Shown: positions 1 to 7,764 of the stretch, piece by piece
Layout of the letters: every line of letters starts with the position of its first letter
Numbering within the stretch: the stretch's first letter is position 1
Assembly: GCF_002788215.1 (NCBI RefSeq)
Contig: NZ_CP024845.1
Coordinates: 248,001 to 312,000 of the forward strand
DNA: 64,000 nt
Direction: 5' to 3'
DNA from: Halohasta litchfieldiae
Lineage (GTDB): Archaea > Halobacteriota > Halobacteria > Halobacteriales > Haloferacaceae
The notes under the pieces: generated by a model
Database searches by the model: none
What the model was told of the DNA's origin: nothing
The model's input: only the letters and a program-made list of their open reading frames with translations
Translations under genes and position numbers: made by a program

Positions 1-106
1 CCTCGGTGTCGAGTTCTGCGAGATACTCCTCGTATTCGGATTCCGGGAGCGGTTCGTCCTCGGAGGTGCAGGCTTCACAGGGTTCGTCGGCGAGTTCGGA
101 TGCCAT
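1..106 (-). CDS. 4a-hydroxytetrahydrobiopterin dehydratase (N-terminal part, runs off window)
   Basis: Only the first 35 codons are present, starting with ATG at 106 and reading off the left edge. The N-terminus carries the Cys-x-x-Cys pair and acidic stretch (CEACTSEDEPL) that I associate with haloarchaeal pterin-4a-carbinolamine dehydratases, followed by the start of the first helix (EYLAEL). The family dehydrates 4a-hydroxy-tetrahydropterin so that the pterin cofactor can be recycled. The call rests on recognising this N-terminus. The catalytic His-rich core lies outside the window and cannot be checked. It is in the same direction as the aminotransferase gene to its right, about 60 bp away. 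Confidence 0.6.
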   Translation of the reverse strand, partial: MASELADEPCEACTSEDEPLPESEYEEYLAELDTE

Positions 107-164
107 ACAGTCACTCACGGTGTCCAATGGTTTGTAAGTTCAGTATCCAAATGGGTCGACTGGG

Positions 165-1292
165 TCAGTCAAGCGCGCCACAGTCGTCGAGGGCTGCAAC
201 GAGGGCGTCGACCTCCGCCTCGGTGTTGAACGCATGCACAGAGGCCCGAACTGCATCCGGCTCCGGCAGGGATCGAATGCGGATCTCTTGGGCTGCAAGC
301 GTCTCGACGACCGACTCGGGTTCGGCCACGTCAATCGTCACCAGTCCGGATTCGAACCCTGTGGGGCTCAGCAGCTGGCCGTCTGGAACCGCCGCCTTCA
401 GCCGATCTGTGAGTTCTTCGATTCGATCTTCGAGTACGTCCATGCCGACTGCTTCGAACAGGTCGACCGCTGCGGCCATCCCGACGTGGGGGGCTGGTGA
501 GGCTGTCCCGCGTTCGAACTGCTGCGCGGTCGACTTCAGCGTATACTCGTCGGCATCCGGATCTTCGACGCTGTTGTAGCAGACCTGTGCCGGATGCAGA
601 TCAGCCCCACAGCCCTCCCGAACGTAGAGATAGCCCGATCCCCACGGCCCCAGAAGCCATTTGTGGCCAGATCCGGCGACGTACTCTGCGCCCCACGCAT
701 CGAGATCGACTGACGTCTGCCCGGCCGACTGGACCGCGTCGACGAGTACCTCACAGTCGGCGTCGTGGGCGATGTCGACGAGTTGGGAGACGGGCAACTG
801 CGTGCCGTAGTTCCATGACAGCGAGCTAAAACAGACCAAGCGTGCATCTGCGACCGCCTCGGTGTAGCTGTCGATGTCGACGCGTCCATCGGTGGTTTCG
901 AGTACTCTAACGCTCGCTCCGTGTTGCCGGGCGGCGCGTTGCCACGGCAGCACACCGGCGGGATGTTCGAGATCAGTGCGGACGATTGTATCGCCGGGCT
1001 GCCAATCAATGGCGGCTGCCAGCGCGCTGATCGCGTCACTGGTCGACTCGGTGAGCGCGAGTTCGTCGGGAGCAACGCCGAGATGGGCCGCGATCGTCTC
1101 GCGGCTCTCGCTGCGCGCCTCGCGGGCGGCGGTGTACATTCCTTCGGCCGCCGGGGCTTCGGCTTTGTGATGCCTAAGACAGTCAGTCGCGGCATTGATT
1201 ACGGGCTGTGGGCTCGGTCCGCTTGCGCCCGTATTGAAAAAGGTCGTCTCTGCAAGCGCCGGAATCGACTCCCGGAGTTCGCGTGGGGTCAT
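165..1292 (-). CDS. Aminotransferase class V (cysteine desulfurase-like, PLP-dependent)
   Basis: This 375-residue protein has the fold-type I layout of class V aminotransferases. It has an N-terminal substrate loop (FFNTGASGPSP), a phosphate-binding segment near residues 85-95 (TESTSDAI), the DAVQSAGQ strand that contacts the PLP pyridine ring, and the PLP-binding lysine in SGHKW at about residue 210. Relatives include cysteine desulfurases, isopenicillin-N epimerase-like enzymes and kynureninase-like enzymes. A catalytic cysteine loop typical of SufS/IscS is not obvious, so the substrate is unknown. ATG at 1292 is preferred over the in-frame TTG at 1301. The gene is single, with a degraded carboxypeptidase end just upstream. 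Confidence 0.85.
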   Translation of the reverse strand: MTPRELRESIPALAETTFFNTGASGPSPQPVINAATDCLRHHKAEAPAAEGMYTAAREARSESRETIAAHLGVAPDELALTESTSDAISALAAAIDWQPGDTIVRTDLEHPAGVLPWQRAARQHGASVRVLETTDGRVDIDSYTEAVADARLVCFSSLSWNYGTQLPVSQLVDIAHDADCEVLVDAVQSAGQTSVDLDAWGAEYVAGSGHKWLLGPWGSGYLYVREGCGADLHPAQVCYNSVEDPDADEYTLKSTAQQFERGTASPAPHVGMAAAVDLFEAVGMDVLEDRIEELTDRLKAAVPDGQLLSPTGFESGLVTIDVAEPESVVETLAAQEIRIRSLPEPDAVRASVHAFNTEAEVDALVAALDDCGALD

Positions 1293-1370
1293 GCTCCCCA
1301 ATTGGCGTCGACCCGGTAAATCCTTCTGCCGAACAGGATGGTACCACTGTTAGAGAGTGATTATGTGACG

Positions 1371-1424
1371 TTAGAGATCGTATAATTCGCCGTACTTCTC
1401 GGTGACGTAGTCGACAAACATGGT
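1371..1424 (-). pseudogene. Remnant: last ~18 codons of an M32 carboxypeptidase
   Basis: On the minus strand this stretch reads ATMFVDYVTEKYGELYDL followed by a stop. It nearly repeats the C-terminus of the M32 carboxypeptidase fragment at 2443-2717 (FVDYVTEKYGELYSL). At DNA level 29 bp are identical (1387-1415 versus 2459-2487). No other part of a carboxypeptidase is recognisable here. It therefore looks like the original or a duplicated 3' end left behind when the AT-rich UbiA-carrying segment arrived. It has no start codon of its own and is not expected to be functional. Confidence 0.7.
1387..1415. repeat. 29-bp direct repeat, left copy (M32 gene 3' end)
   Basis: These 29 bp are identical to 2459-2487 and in the same orientation. 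The two copies flank a roughly 1-kb AT-rich segment containing the UbiA-like gene. The repeat lies within the codons for the conserved C-terminus of the M32 carboxypeptidase. It has the arrangement expected of attL/attR made by integration into a gene 3' end, or of a short segmental duplication. No integrase gene is visible between the copies. Confidence 0.7.
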
Positions 1425-1447
1425 TGCAGTGAACGTACTCTCTTAGA

Positions 1448-2293
1448 TCACAAAAACGCCAAGAGAATCACGACCCCGAACACGATTTTGGTGAGTCTAT
1501 TCTTGAGTATCGTTTGTGAAGCAACCGTTTGATCAGCGCTGTTCAGTAACCCGCCGATCAGAAGCAGGTATCCTACCAAAACAGCCAAAAAGAGACGTGA
1601 GTTCGATATATAGGCGAAAAGTAAAACAGAAATTGTCTCTCCAATTACAATACATACTTTCGTATTTTCCACGCCGATTACCATTGGTAGCGTTTTGTTC
1701 CCTTCAGCAGCGTCCGCTGACATATCTCTGATGTTGCCGAGCTCTGTCTCGGATGCCTTCATACACCCGAGTGCAAAGAAGGTCGGAACTATTGCTGCGT
1801 GATTGGGAGGTGTGTCTGTGAAGAATACTGCCGTACACAGCAGACACGACGCCCAAGCGACTGCGATGCCAGCAGTATCCAAGAACAGTGTTTGTTTGAG
1901 GTAATAGTACACAGAAAAAACAACGAGCGGGATATTTAGTAGTGAAAACTGTACGAGTGAAAGGGTACTAAACGTTATTATAAGAAAGGTAAGAAGCGAG
2001 CAGATTGCGATGATCCAGAACACTAACTGATACTGATCTAATATCCGTGTCTGCCGTGTTTTCGTTGTCGAGTTTGTATCTTCTTGTGTGATAACTAATC
2101 GGTCAAGTAGATAGATAGAGAGTGAGAGTAACGAGATGACGACAATCGGTTCAACAGTGTACGGTAATTGGAGTAAATATACTGTCAGTATCATTTTGCT
2201 TGTGGCGACAATCGGGACAATAAATCCGATATCTACAAATAGAGGAACAGTATTACTTCTGATACTTTGTTTAATGTGATCTGTTAGATTCAC
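1448..2293 (-). CDS. UbiA-like prenyltransferase, AT-rich and probably acquired
   Basis: The product is 281 residues and very hydrophobic, with about eight or nine predicted membrane helices. The second UbiA signature is clear near residues 180-205: ETELGNIRDMSADAAEGNKT, followed by LPM and IG, matching the Asp-rich loop and the GxxTLP segment that bind prenyl diphosphate and metal. The first motif (normally NDxxD) is degraded to something like LLDRLVITQED near residue 65. Activity is therefore uncertain. The family transfers prenyl groups to quinone, lipid or heme precursors. The start is GTG at 2293. Base composition is far more AT-rich than any neighbour and the segment contains no GTCGAC. 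It also lies between 29-bp direct repeats. All three suggest transfer. Confidence 0.75.
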   Translation of the reverse strand: MNLTDHIKQSIRSNTVPLFVDIGFIVPIVATSKMILTVYLLQLPYTVEPIVVISLLSLSIYLLDRLVITQEDTNSTTKTRQTRILDQYQLVFWIIAICSLLTFLIITFSTLSLVQFSLLNIPLVVFSVYYYLKQTLFLDTAGIAVAWASCLLCTAVFFTDTPPNHAAIVPTFFALGCMKASETELGNIRDMSADAAEGNKTLPMVIGVENTKVCIVIGETISVLLFAYISNSRLFLAVLVGYLLLIGGLLNSADQTVASQTILKNRLTKIVFGVVILLAFL

Positions 2294-2442
2294 GTAGACA
2301 AATATACTGACACAGTAACCGACTTAATTTTACAGATGTTGTTATTGTTGGGTCGTTGATTGTAATTCAACGAGAATCGGTATCCAGTGAGTAAATGGGT
2401 TCGGCCACGTATTTACCCCCTAAAAAAGGTGATTTCGGCCAG

Positions 2443-2717
2443 TTATAGACTGTAGAGCTCGCCGTACTTCTCGGTGACGTAGTCGACGAACGCATCGGCC
2501 GAGAAATCGTCGCCAGTCGCTTCGACAACGAGCTCGTTGGTCTCGTAGCGCTGGCCGTGGCGGTGGATGTTTTCGCGGAGCCACTCGCCGAGCGGTTCGA
2601 ACTCGCCGGCTTTGGTTTTTGATTCGAGATCACCGATCTCGCTTTCGGCGGCCTCGTACAGTTGGGCAGCCATCACGCTCCCCAGCGAGTAGGTTGGGAA
2701 GTAGCCGAAACTGCCGT
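2443..2717 (-). pseudogene. M32 carboxypeptidase (Taq-type), C-terminal fragment cut by IS copy 1
   Basis: Reading from the IS edge at 2717, the frame gives HGSFGYFPTYSLGSVMAAQL and then runs to GELYSL and a stop. This is the typical C-terminal part of thermostable metallocarboxypeptidases of family M32, which remove C-terminal residues from peptides. The HEXXH metal site and roughly 80 percent of the usual ~500 residues are missing because the gene ends at the IS. The left flank of IS copy 1 (TGCCGT) does not match its right flank (TTCAGG), so the missing part is not on the other side of this IS. It must lie elsewhere in the genome or be lost. Confidence 0.85.
2459..2487. repeat. 29-bp direct repeat, right copy (M32 gene 3' end)
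   Basis: Identical to 1387-1415. It lies inside the codons FVDYVTEKY of the truncated M32 carboxypeptidase. With its partner it brackets the AT-rich UbiA segment. Confidence 0.7.
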
Positions 2718-2738
2718 GAGGGTGTCATAGAATAGTTC

Positions 2739-3737
2739 TCATAGCGTGATGACGGTGCTTCCTGGATTGTCTCCGCGTTCGTCGTTGGTGATCGCAATAA
2801 CGAGACGAAGGCACAGCGCGAGGAACACTTGTGCTCGTGCGTGGACGCGGCCTCGGGCGCGAACGTGCCCGAGGCCGCAGTCCTTGACGGCGTCGTTGGT
2901 TCGTTCGACTCCACTCCGGCGGTTGTACGTCTCGTCTAGCGTCGATTGCTTCAGCTGAACGTCCTCGCTGTGTTCGTCGATGCGGGCTTCGACCCTGTAC
3001 TCGATGTCTTTCGGATCGTCGGTGTTTCGTGCGTTGTACGGAGCGACTGGCACGACCCCTGCGGCCAGCAGGTGGTCGTGCCAGCCGAGCGTGTCGTAGG
3101 CGCTGTCTCCAAGCATCCAGATCGGTTTCTCGACGGCGAGCGCGTCACACGTGACGCGCATCGCCGTCTCCTCTGGCGCTTGCTTGCTCTCGGTGAACTC
3201 CGCGGCAATCGGGATCTTTTGCCCGGTCGAGACGATCGTACAGCCGTAGCCGTGGTAGTACTCTTCGGCGGTTGGATCGTAGCCTTTCGACGCGTCTTGG
3301 TCGGCGGGCATCGTCCTCACGTCGGTGGAATCGATGGAGTAGGTCAAGTCGAGCAGGCCGCGGCAGGCGGCCTGCTCGACGAGGCGGTCGAAGACCTCGT
3401 CGACGACGTGTTCGAGGTCGGTGAGGAAGCGATCGACCGCGTCTCTCGACGGCGGTCGATCGAAGCCACAGCTGAGCCAGACGACCGTGTTCTGGAGTTC
3501 TCGCGTGACTGGACGGATGCCGTAGACGTTCTTGTAGTAGCAGTGCAGGAACGCTCGGAAGAGTGCTGGTGGGTGATGATCTCGTGTTCGCCCCCGGCGA
3601 GCGGGGGCGAACACATCGAATTCTTCGAGAAAGTCGAACTCAAGATGCTCGAACAACGCGAGCGTCTCGGTCGCCATTACATTGAAGAACTCGTCGATAG
3701 AAGTCTCCTCTTGCAGGATGCTGGCGCTCGTAGACAC
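2739..3737 (-). CDS. Transposase of IS copy 1
   Basis: A 332-residue DDE transposase. The first catalytic Asp is in SIDSTDVRT (about residue 137), the second in the GDSAYD motif (about residue 215), and the Glu in the YNRRSGVERTND segment (about residue 275), a typical spacing for the IS4/IS5 superfamily (Pfam DDE_Tnp_1 type). The N-terminal ~100 residues are helical and likely bind the inverted repeats. The reading frame is intact in all three copies, so the element is probably still active. I cannot name the exact IS group from sequence alone. Confidence 0.93.
   Translation of the reverse strand: MSTSASILQEETSIDEFFNVMATETLALFEHLEFDFLEEFDVFAPARRGRTRDHHPPALFRAFLHCYYKNVYGIRPVTRELQNTVVWLSCGFDRPPSRDAVDRFLTDLEHVVDEVFDRLVEQAACRGLLDLTYSIDSTDVRTMPADQDASKGYDPTAEEYYHGYGCTIVSTGQKIPIAAEFTESKQAPEETAMRVTCDALAVEKPIWMLGDSAYDTLGWHDHLLAAGVVPVAPYNARNTDDPKDIEYRVEARIDEHSEDVQLKQSTLDETYNRRSGVERTNDAVKDCGLGHVRARGRVHARAQVFLALCLRLVIAITNDERGDNPGSTVITL
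2847..2878. repeat. Perfect 12-bp hairpin inside transposase gene
   Basis: Left arm GCGGCCTCGGGC (2847-2858), 8-nt loop, right arm 2867-2878 perfectly complementary. It lies in codons for the basic C-terminal part of the transposase (GHVRARGRVHARA). The same hairpin is present in copies 2 and 3. Confidence 0.8.
3348..3380. repeat. Perfect 13-bp hairpin inside transposase gene
   Basis: Left arm GTCGAGCAGGCCG (3348-3360), 7-nt loop, right arm 3368-3380 perfectly complementary. It encodes EQAACRGLLD just before the first catalytic Asp. Present in all three IS copies. Confidence 0.8.
3584..3614. repeat. Perfect 12-13-bp hairpin inside transposase gene
   Basis: Left arm GTGTTCGCCCCC (3584-3595), 7-nt loop whose outer bases can also pair, right arm 3603-3614. 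It encodes VFAPARRGRTRD in the N-terminal region of the transposase. Present in all three IS copies. Confidence 0.8.
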
Positions 3738-3786
3738 AGTTCCAACATCCTGCGTCTTCGTGTGTGACGCTTTCTATGACACCCTC

Positions 3787-4592
3787 TTCAGGATATCTAC
3801 CAGTGGCAGGCCGAGGGCGACGAGTTCCTGAAGATGGGGACCTCGAACACGCTGGAGGAGATCAAGTTCGACCGCGGCTGGACCACCGAGGAGCTGCAGT
3901 CGGAGCTGTTCGAGCGCCAACTCGTATTGGCCTACCTGATCGACCGTGGGCTCAACACCTACACGCAGGTTGCAGCGACCGCTCAGGCCTACATCAACGA
4001 CCCCGATACGATCCTCGCGCTGATGGCCACCGACCAGCTTGAGTCGAGTCTGGAAGACCTCCGGGAGATGGAGTCCGTGCTGATCGACGTCGACCCCGAA
4101 ACCGAGGCGTTGGTGCCACGGCCGGAGCCCGGCGACGAACAGCTGGCGGTTGCCCGTGAGATCCTCGAAACCGGCGAGGAACTGTTCGAGGAGTACCGCG
4201 ACCGGGATGCGGCCTCGATCAGCGAGGCGCTCGAAGGGATGTTGGACGCACCAACCGCCGATGAGCCAGATCCGGACGATGGAGAGACAGCTCCGGTCTC
4301 CGAAATGACGCTCGTGGATACCGACGCGTCGACCGCTACGGTCACTGATCTGTCCGAGACGTCGACCGAGAGCACGGGAGATCCGGCGGAGTCGACGGAC
4401 GACGAGCAGACAACCGATGAGTCCGAGTCCGACTCAGACTCCGAGGCCGAAAGCGAGAGCGCGATTGACTCCTATCTCGCCGAGGAGGAGTCGGACGGCG
4501 GCCCGCTGGACAGCGATCCGATGGATTTCGCGTCGGATGAGGAATCAGAGGGACGGGACAGAGACGAGATCGATCCAACCGAGGACGAGTAG
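3787..4592 (+). pseudogene. PilB-type secretion/pilus ATPase, C-terminal stub cut by IS copy 1
   Basis: The frame is open from the IS edge (first codons read QDIYQWQAEGDEFLKMG). It continues with the conserved C-terminal region of haloarchaeal type II/IV secretion ATPases (NTLEEIKFDRGW, then LAYLIDRGLNTYTQVAATAQAYINDP). The last ~110 residues are a Glu/Asp/Ser-rich linker tail. The RecA-like domain with Walker A, Walker B and the His/Asp boxes is missing, so the stub cannot hydrolyse ATP. An internal ATG at 3834 could start a 252-residue peptide. The stop codon is directly followed by the ATG of the pilC-like gene, showing they were one operon before the IS event. Confidence 0.85.
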
Positions 4593-6626
4593 ATGAGTCT
4601 CCAAACGAGTCCGAACGACGCCGAGACTGACGGGCTGGCGGACGCCTTTTACCCGCTCTACAAACTCCTGTTCGACGACAGCAGCGACTTCGTCGACGAT
4701 GTCGAGCGGAAACTCACCGAGGCTCGGATGGCCGACACCGTCGAACACTACCTCTCGTGGGCGCTGGGTATCGGCACGGTTCTCGGTGGAGTGTTGTGGA
4801 TCATCGGCTCGCTGTTGGGGTTCGCACTGTTCCGGTTCGGCCTCGTTACGCCGGAGATGCTCAGTCTCGGCATTCCGGTGTCATCGGGCCAAACCGCCGC
4901 CCTCCTCCGCGCACTCGTTGTGCCGGTGACTGTCGGGGTTGCGGGCATCGTCTTCGGCTCGTTTGGCTTTGCGATTGGGTTCGGCGGGCTGGTCGGACTG
5001 CCATACATGCGGGCCGGCGAGCGAAAGCGCAACATCAACATCCTGCTGCCGGATGCGATTTCGTTCATGTATGCGCTGTCGGTCGGGGGGCTGAACCAGC
5101 TCGAAATCCTGCGGGCGATGGCCGAGGCCGAAGACACCTACGACGAGATCGCTCGGGAGTTCCAGAGCATCGTCAACGAAACCGAGTACTTTGGTACTGA
5201 TTACCGGAACGCGATCCGCAAACAGTCGATGGAGACGCCGAGCGATCCGCTCGCGCAGTTTCTGACCGACATGCTGTCGATTGTGAACTCGGGCGGCGAT
5301 ATGGAGTCGTTCCTCGCCGACAAGAAGGACGCCCACATGCGAACGGCCAAACAGCAACAGGAGATGACTCTCGAAACCCTGGAGCTGTTCGGCGAGATGT
5401 ATATGACGCTCTCGTTGTTCCCGCTCCTGCTCGTGATTATTCTGGTCATCATGGGGATGTTGGGCAACGCCGACGAGCGACTCCTCTACGGGACGATCTA
5501 CGTCTTGATTCCACTCATCGGCGCGGCGTTTCTGGTGTTGGTTTCGACGGTCAAACAGGACGACCCGGGCGACGGCTACCTCCGGCCACGAAACGGCAGC
5601 GACCGCCTCACGGAGTCGACCAAGGCGGGACTCACTCATCTCGGACTCATCGAGGGATTCGTTGGCCGATTCCGGGTGTTCGACCGGATCAAATCCGGCG
5701 AGCGAGCCTACAAAGTCAAAGAGGTTCTCAAGGCACCGCACCTGTTTTTCCGTGACTACCCACTGCTAACGCTGGCGCTGACAGTCCCTGCCGCGCTCCT
5801 CGTCGTTGGTGTTGCGGTGGCAACCGGTCGGGCACCGCTGGATATCCCCTCGTGGATCGAACGACCCGTCTGGAGTACGTTCATATGGGTGTACGTCCCG
5901 ATCTATCTGGTCTGCATACCGCTGGGGATCTTCTACGAGTGGAACGCCTACTCCCGGAACGCGATCACGGGGAAACTGTCGACGAACCTCCGGAAACTGT
6001 CGAGTGCTAACGACACCGGCCAGACCCTGCTGGATTCGATTATGACCGTCGCCGACACCTCCAGCGGGAAACTCGCCGACGAGTTCGAGGTTATGTACGC
6101 GAAGGTCAACTACGGGGTGAGCCTCCGGGAGGCGTTTGTCGAGTTCAACAACAAGTACCACCTCCCGCGGCTGGCCCGGACGGTCAAACTCATCACCGAG
6201 GCCCAGGAGGCCTCCAGCGAGATCACCGACGTGTTGCGGACGGCAGCCCAAGCCAGCGAGAACGCCGACGATATCGAACGCGAGCGCGTCTCTCGGACCC
6301 GGATGCAGGTCGCGATCATCCTGATGACGTATCTGACGCTGCTGGGTGTGATGGCGATTTTGCAGACCCAGTTCATCGACGTGATGGCCGGGCTCACCAG
6401 TCAGGCCTCGGGCAGCGGTGGTGGGGCGGCCAGCGGCGGCCAGGAGTTCGGTGGTGGCGTCGACCCGAGCCTGCTGTCGCTGTTGTTCTTCCACGCCGTG
6501 ACGATTCAGGCGGTGCTGGCGGGCCTGATTGCGGGCTACATCCGAACTGCGAAACTGATCTCGGGGGTCAAGTTCGTCGTGATCCTCCAGACGATTGCGC
6601 TGGCTGTCTGGGTGGTGGTTGGCTGA
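4593..6626 (+). CDS. PilC/TadC-type membrane platform protein (type II secretion F family)
   Basis: A 677-residue membrane protein with two GspF-type domains. The first (about residues 115-320) has helices around residues 45-70, 105-135 and 270-310. The second (about residues 430-670) has helices near 385-410, 425-445, 570-590 and 620-675. It includes NTEYFGTDYRNAIRKQ and the second-copy equivalent VMYAKVNYGVSLREAF. In archaeal type IV pili this protein anchors the assembly ATPase in the membrane and moves pilin subunits. The ATG directly abuts the stop of the PilB stub, and the next gene overlaps its stop. With the ATPase domain lost, its function here depends on another ATPase being encoded elsewhere. 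Confidence 0.9.
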   Translation: MSLQTSPNDAETDGLADAFYPLYKLLFDDSSDFVDDVERKLTEARMADTVEHYLSWALGIGTVLGGVLWIIGSLLGFALFRFGLVTPEMLSLGIPVSSGQTAALLRALVVPVTVGVAGIVFGSFGFAIGFGGLVGLPYMRAGERKRNINILLPDAISFMYALSVGGLNQLEILRAMAEAEDTYDEIAREFQSIVNETEYFGTDYRNAIRKQSMETPSDPLAQFLTDMLSIVNSGGDMESFLADKKDAHMRTAKQQQEMTLETLELFGEMYMTLSLFPLLLVIILVIMGMLGNADERLLYGTIYVLIPLIGAAFLVLVSTVKQDDPGDGYLRPRNGSDRLTESTKAGLTHLGLIEGFVGRFRVFDRIKSGERAYKVKEVLKAPHLFFRDYPLLTLALTVPAALLVVGVAVATGRAPLDIPSWIERPVWSTFIWVYVPIYLVCIPLGIFYEWNAYSRNAITGKLSTNLRKLSSANDTGQTLLDSIMTVADTSSGKLADEFEVMYAKVNYGVSLREAFVEFNNKYHLPRLARTVKLITEAQEASSEITDVLRTAAQASENADDIERERVSRTRMQVAIILMTYLTLLGVMAILQTQFIDVMAGLTSQASGSGGGAASGGQEFGGGVDPSLLSLLFFHAVTIQAVLAGLIAGYIRTAKLISGVKFVVILQTIALAVWVVVG

Positions 6627-7144
6627 TGGCCTCAACTGACCGCGGGCAGACGGTGATCGATTTCGCCGTCGGTGCCGGAGTGTTTCTGATCGCGACGGGC
6701 GTGGTCTTCGCCTTTATCCCCACGATGTTCGAGCCGTTTGCGAGTGCCGCCGGAAGCTCTCCCATCGTCGCCGATCGGACGGCCGACCATCTTACTGGGT
6801 CGCTGTTGGTCGCTGATCCAGCCACGCCGTCGACGCTGTCGGCGGCCTGTACGGCCGCCTTTTTCAGTGCCAACGAGAGCCTCGGCGACGCCGCCGACTG
6901 TAGGTTCGACGCCTCGGCGTCGACCACCACGCTCCTCGGCATCGAGGGCCGCGATGTCAATGTCACCGTCAGGGAGTTGGGTGCATCGCCGACCACCGGT
7001 CTACCAGTCACCAGATCCGTCGACGGCGTCGACTACATGCTCACACGCGGGACGGCCGATCTTCAGTCGTCGGTCACGGTCTCGAGCCGGGCCGTCCTGA
7101 TCGAGGGCGACCGCTACAGATTTGTGGTGAAGGTGGCACAATGA
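6626..7144 (+). CDS. Pilin-like protein 1 of the pil operon
   Basis: A 172-residue protein beginning MASTDRGQTVIDFAVGAGVF. The short charged N-terminus, the R-G-Q step and one long hydrophobic helix (residues 12-32) are the layout of archaeal class III signal peptides cut by the prepilin peptidase PibD. The rest is a secreted, mildly acidic domain with one Cys pair. It overlaps the pilC stop (GATGG) and the next gene by 4 bp, so it is translationally coupled. It is one of five such proteins in a row and probably a minor pilin or pilus-assembly subunit. The family has no defined biochemical role that I know of. Confidence 0.75.
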   Translation: MASTDRGQTVIDFAVGAGVFLIATGVVFAFIPTMFEPFASAAGSSPIVADRTADHLTGSLLVADPATPSTLSAACTAAFFSANESLGDAADCRFDASASTTTLLGIEGRDVNVTVRELGASPTTGLPVTRSVDGVDYMLTRGTADLQSSVTVSSRAVLIEGDRYRFVVKVAQ

Positions 7145-7764
7145 GACGAAATCACTCCGCCGCGACTGACGACCGCGGCCAAGCCCACACGGTCGAGGCG
7201 TTTATCGCCGCGATGCTGTTGGTGACCGGGCTGTTGTTCGCCATGCAGGCGACCGCGGTCACGCCGCTGTCGGCCAGCACCTCGAACCAGCATATCGAAA
7301 ACCAACAGCGTGCGCTGGCCGGTGATCTGCTGTCGACGGCCGCCGAGGACGGCTCGCTGACTGAGGCGGTGCTCTACTGGAACACCTCGGGCGGTGGGTT
7401 CCAAGACAGTCCCGAGGCAGGCTACTACACCGATTCCGGCTCCCAAACCGAGTTGTTAGCGTCGCTCAACCGGACACTGGCTGATCGGCGCATCGCCTAC
7501 AACGTCAGGGTACGGTATCACAACACAACCGGGACGCCCTCGGTACGGACCCAGTCGATGGTCGAGATGGGCCAACCCAGCGACAATGCGGTGACCGCAA
7601 GCCGGACAGTCACGCTGTACGACTCGACCACGCTCACCGGGAGTGACGACTCGACGCTGGCCCAGCTCGAAGACGACAGCGGGGCGTCGTTCTACGCACC
7701 GAACGTCGACAGCGGGCCGGTGTACAACCGTGTGGAGGTGCGCATTATCACATGGCGGATGTAA
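7141..7764 (+). CDS. Pilin-like protein 2 of the pil operon
   Basis: This 207-residue protein has the N-terminus DDRGQAHTVEAFIAAMLL followed by a hydrophobic helix to about residue 42. The class III-like signal matches its neighbours. It then has the segment TSNQHIENQQRALAGDLL, which I recognise from haloarchaeal proteins always found in such pil operons. The outer domain is Ser/Thr-rich and likely N-glycosylated (NTS, NRT, NTT sites). It overlaps pilin-like protein 1 by 4 bp and the next gene by 1 bp if that gene starts at 7764. Its role is inferred only from operon context. Confidence 0.75.
   Translation: MRRNHSAATDDRGQAHTVEAFIAAMLLVTGLLFAMQATAVTPLSASTSNQHIENQQRALAGDLLSTAAEDGSLTEAVLYWNTSGGGFQDSPEAGYYTDSGSQTELLASLNRTLADRRIAYNVRVRYHNTTGTPSVRTQSMVEMGQPSDNAVTASRTVTLYDSTTLTGSDDSTLAQLEDDSGASFYAPNVDSGPVYNRVEVRIITWRM

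Larger units (their letters stand above)
2718..3786 (-). mobile_element. Insertion sequence copy 1 (1069 bp, IS4/IS5-superfamily DDE transposase)
   Basis: This is the first of three apparently identical 1069-bp copies (others at 11193-12261 and 24471-25539). The ends are inverted repeats beginning GAGGGTGTCATAGAA; 15 bp match perfectly before the ends diverge. One transposase gene fills the element. Copies 2 and 3 show that insertion produces 6-bp target duplications. Copy 1 instead has unmatched flanks (TGCCGT left, TTCAGG right) joining two unrelated half-genes, so it is a recombination product with a copy outside this window. The element has only one GTCGAC, whereas host DNA has several per kb. 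Confidence 0.95.

Noticed and set aside
2946-3767. Long reading frame (273 codons) opposite the transposase gene, present in all three IS copies
   Set aside because: It is a shadow of the transposase coding strand in GC-rich DNA and has no homologous domain. The transposase frame carries the DDE motifs.
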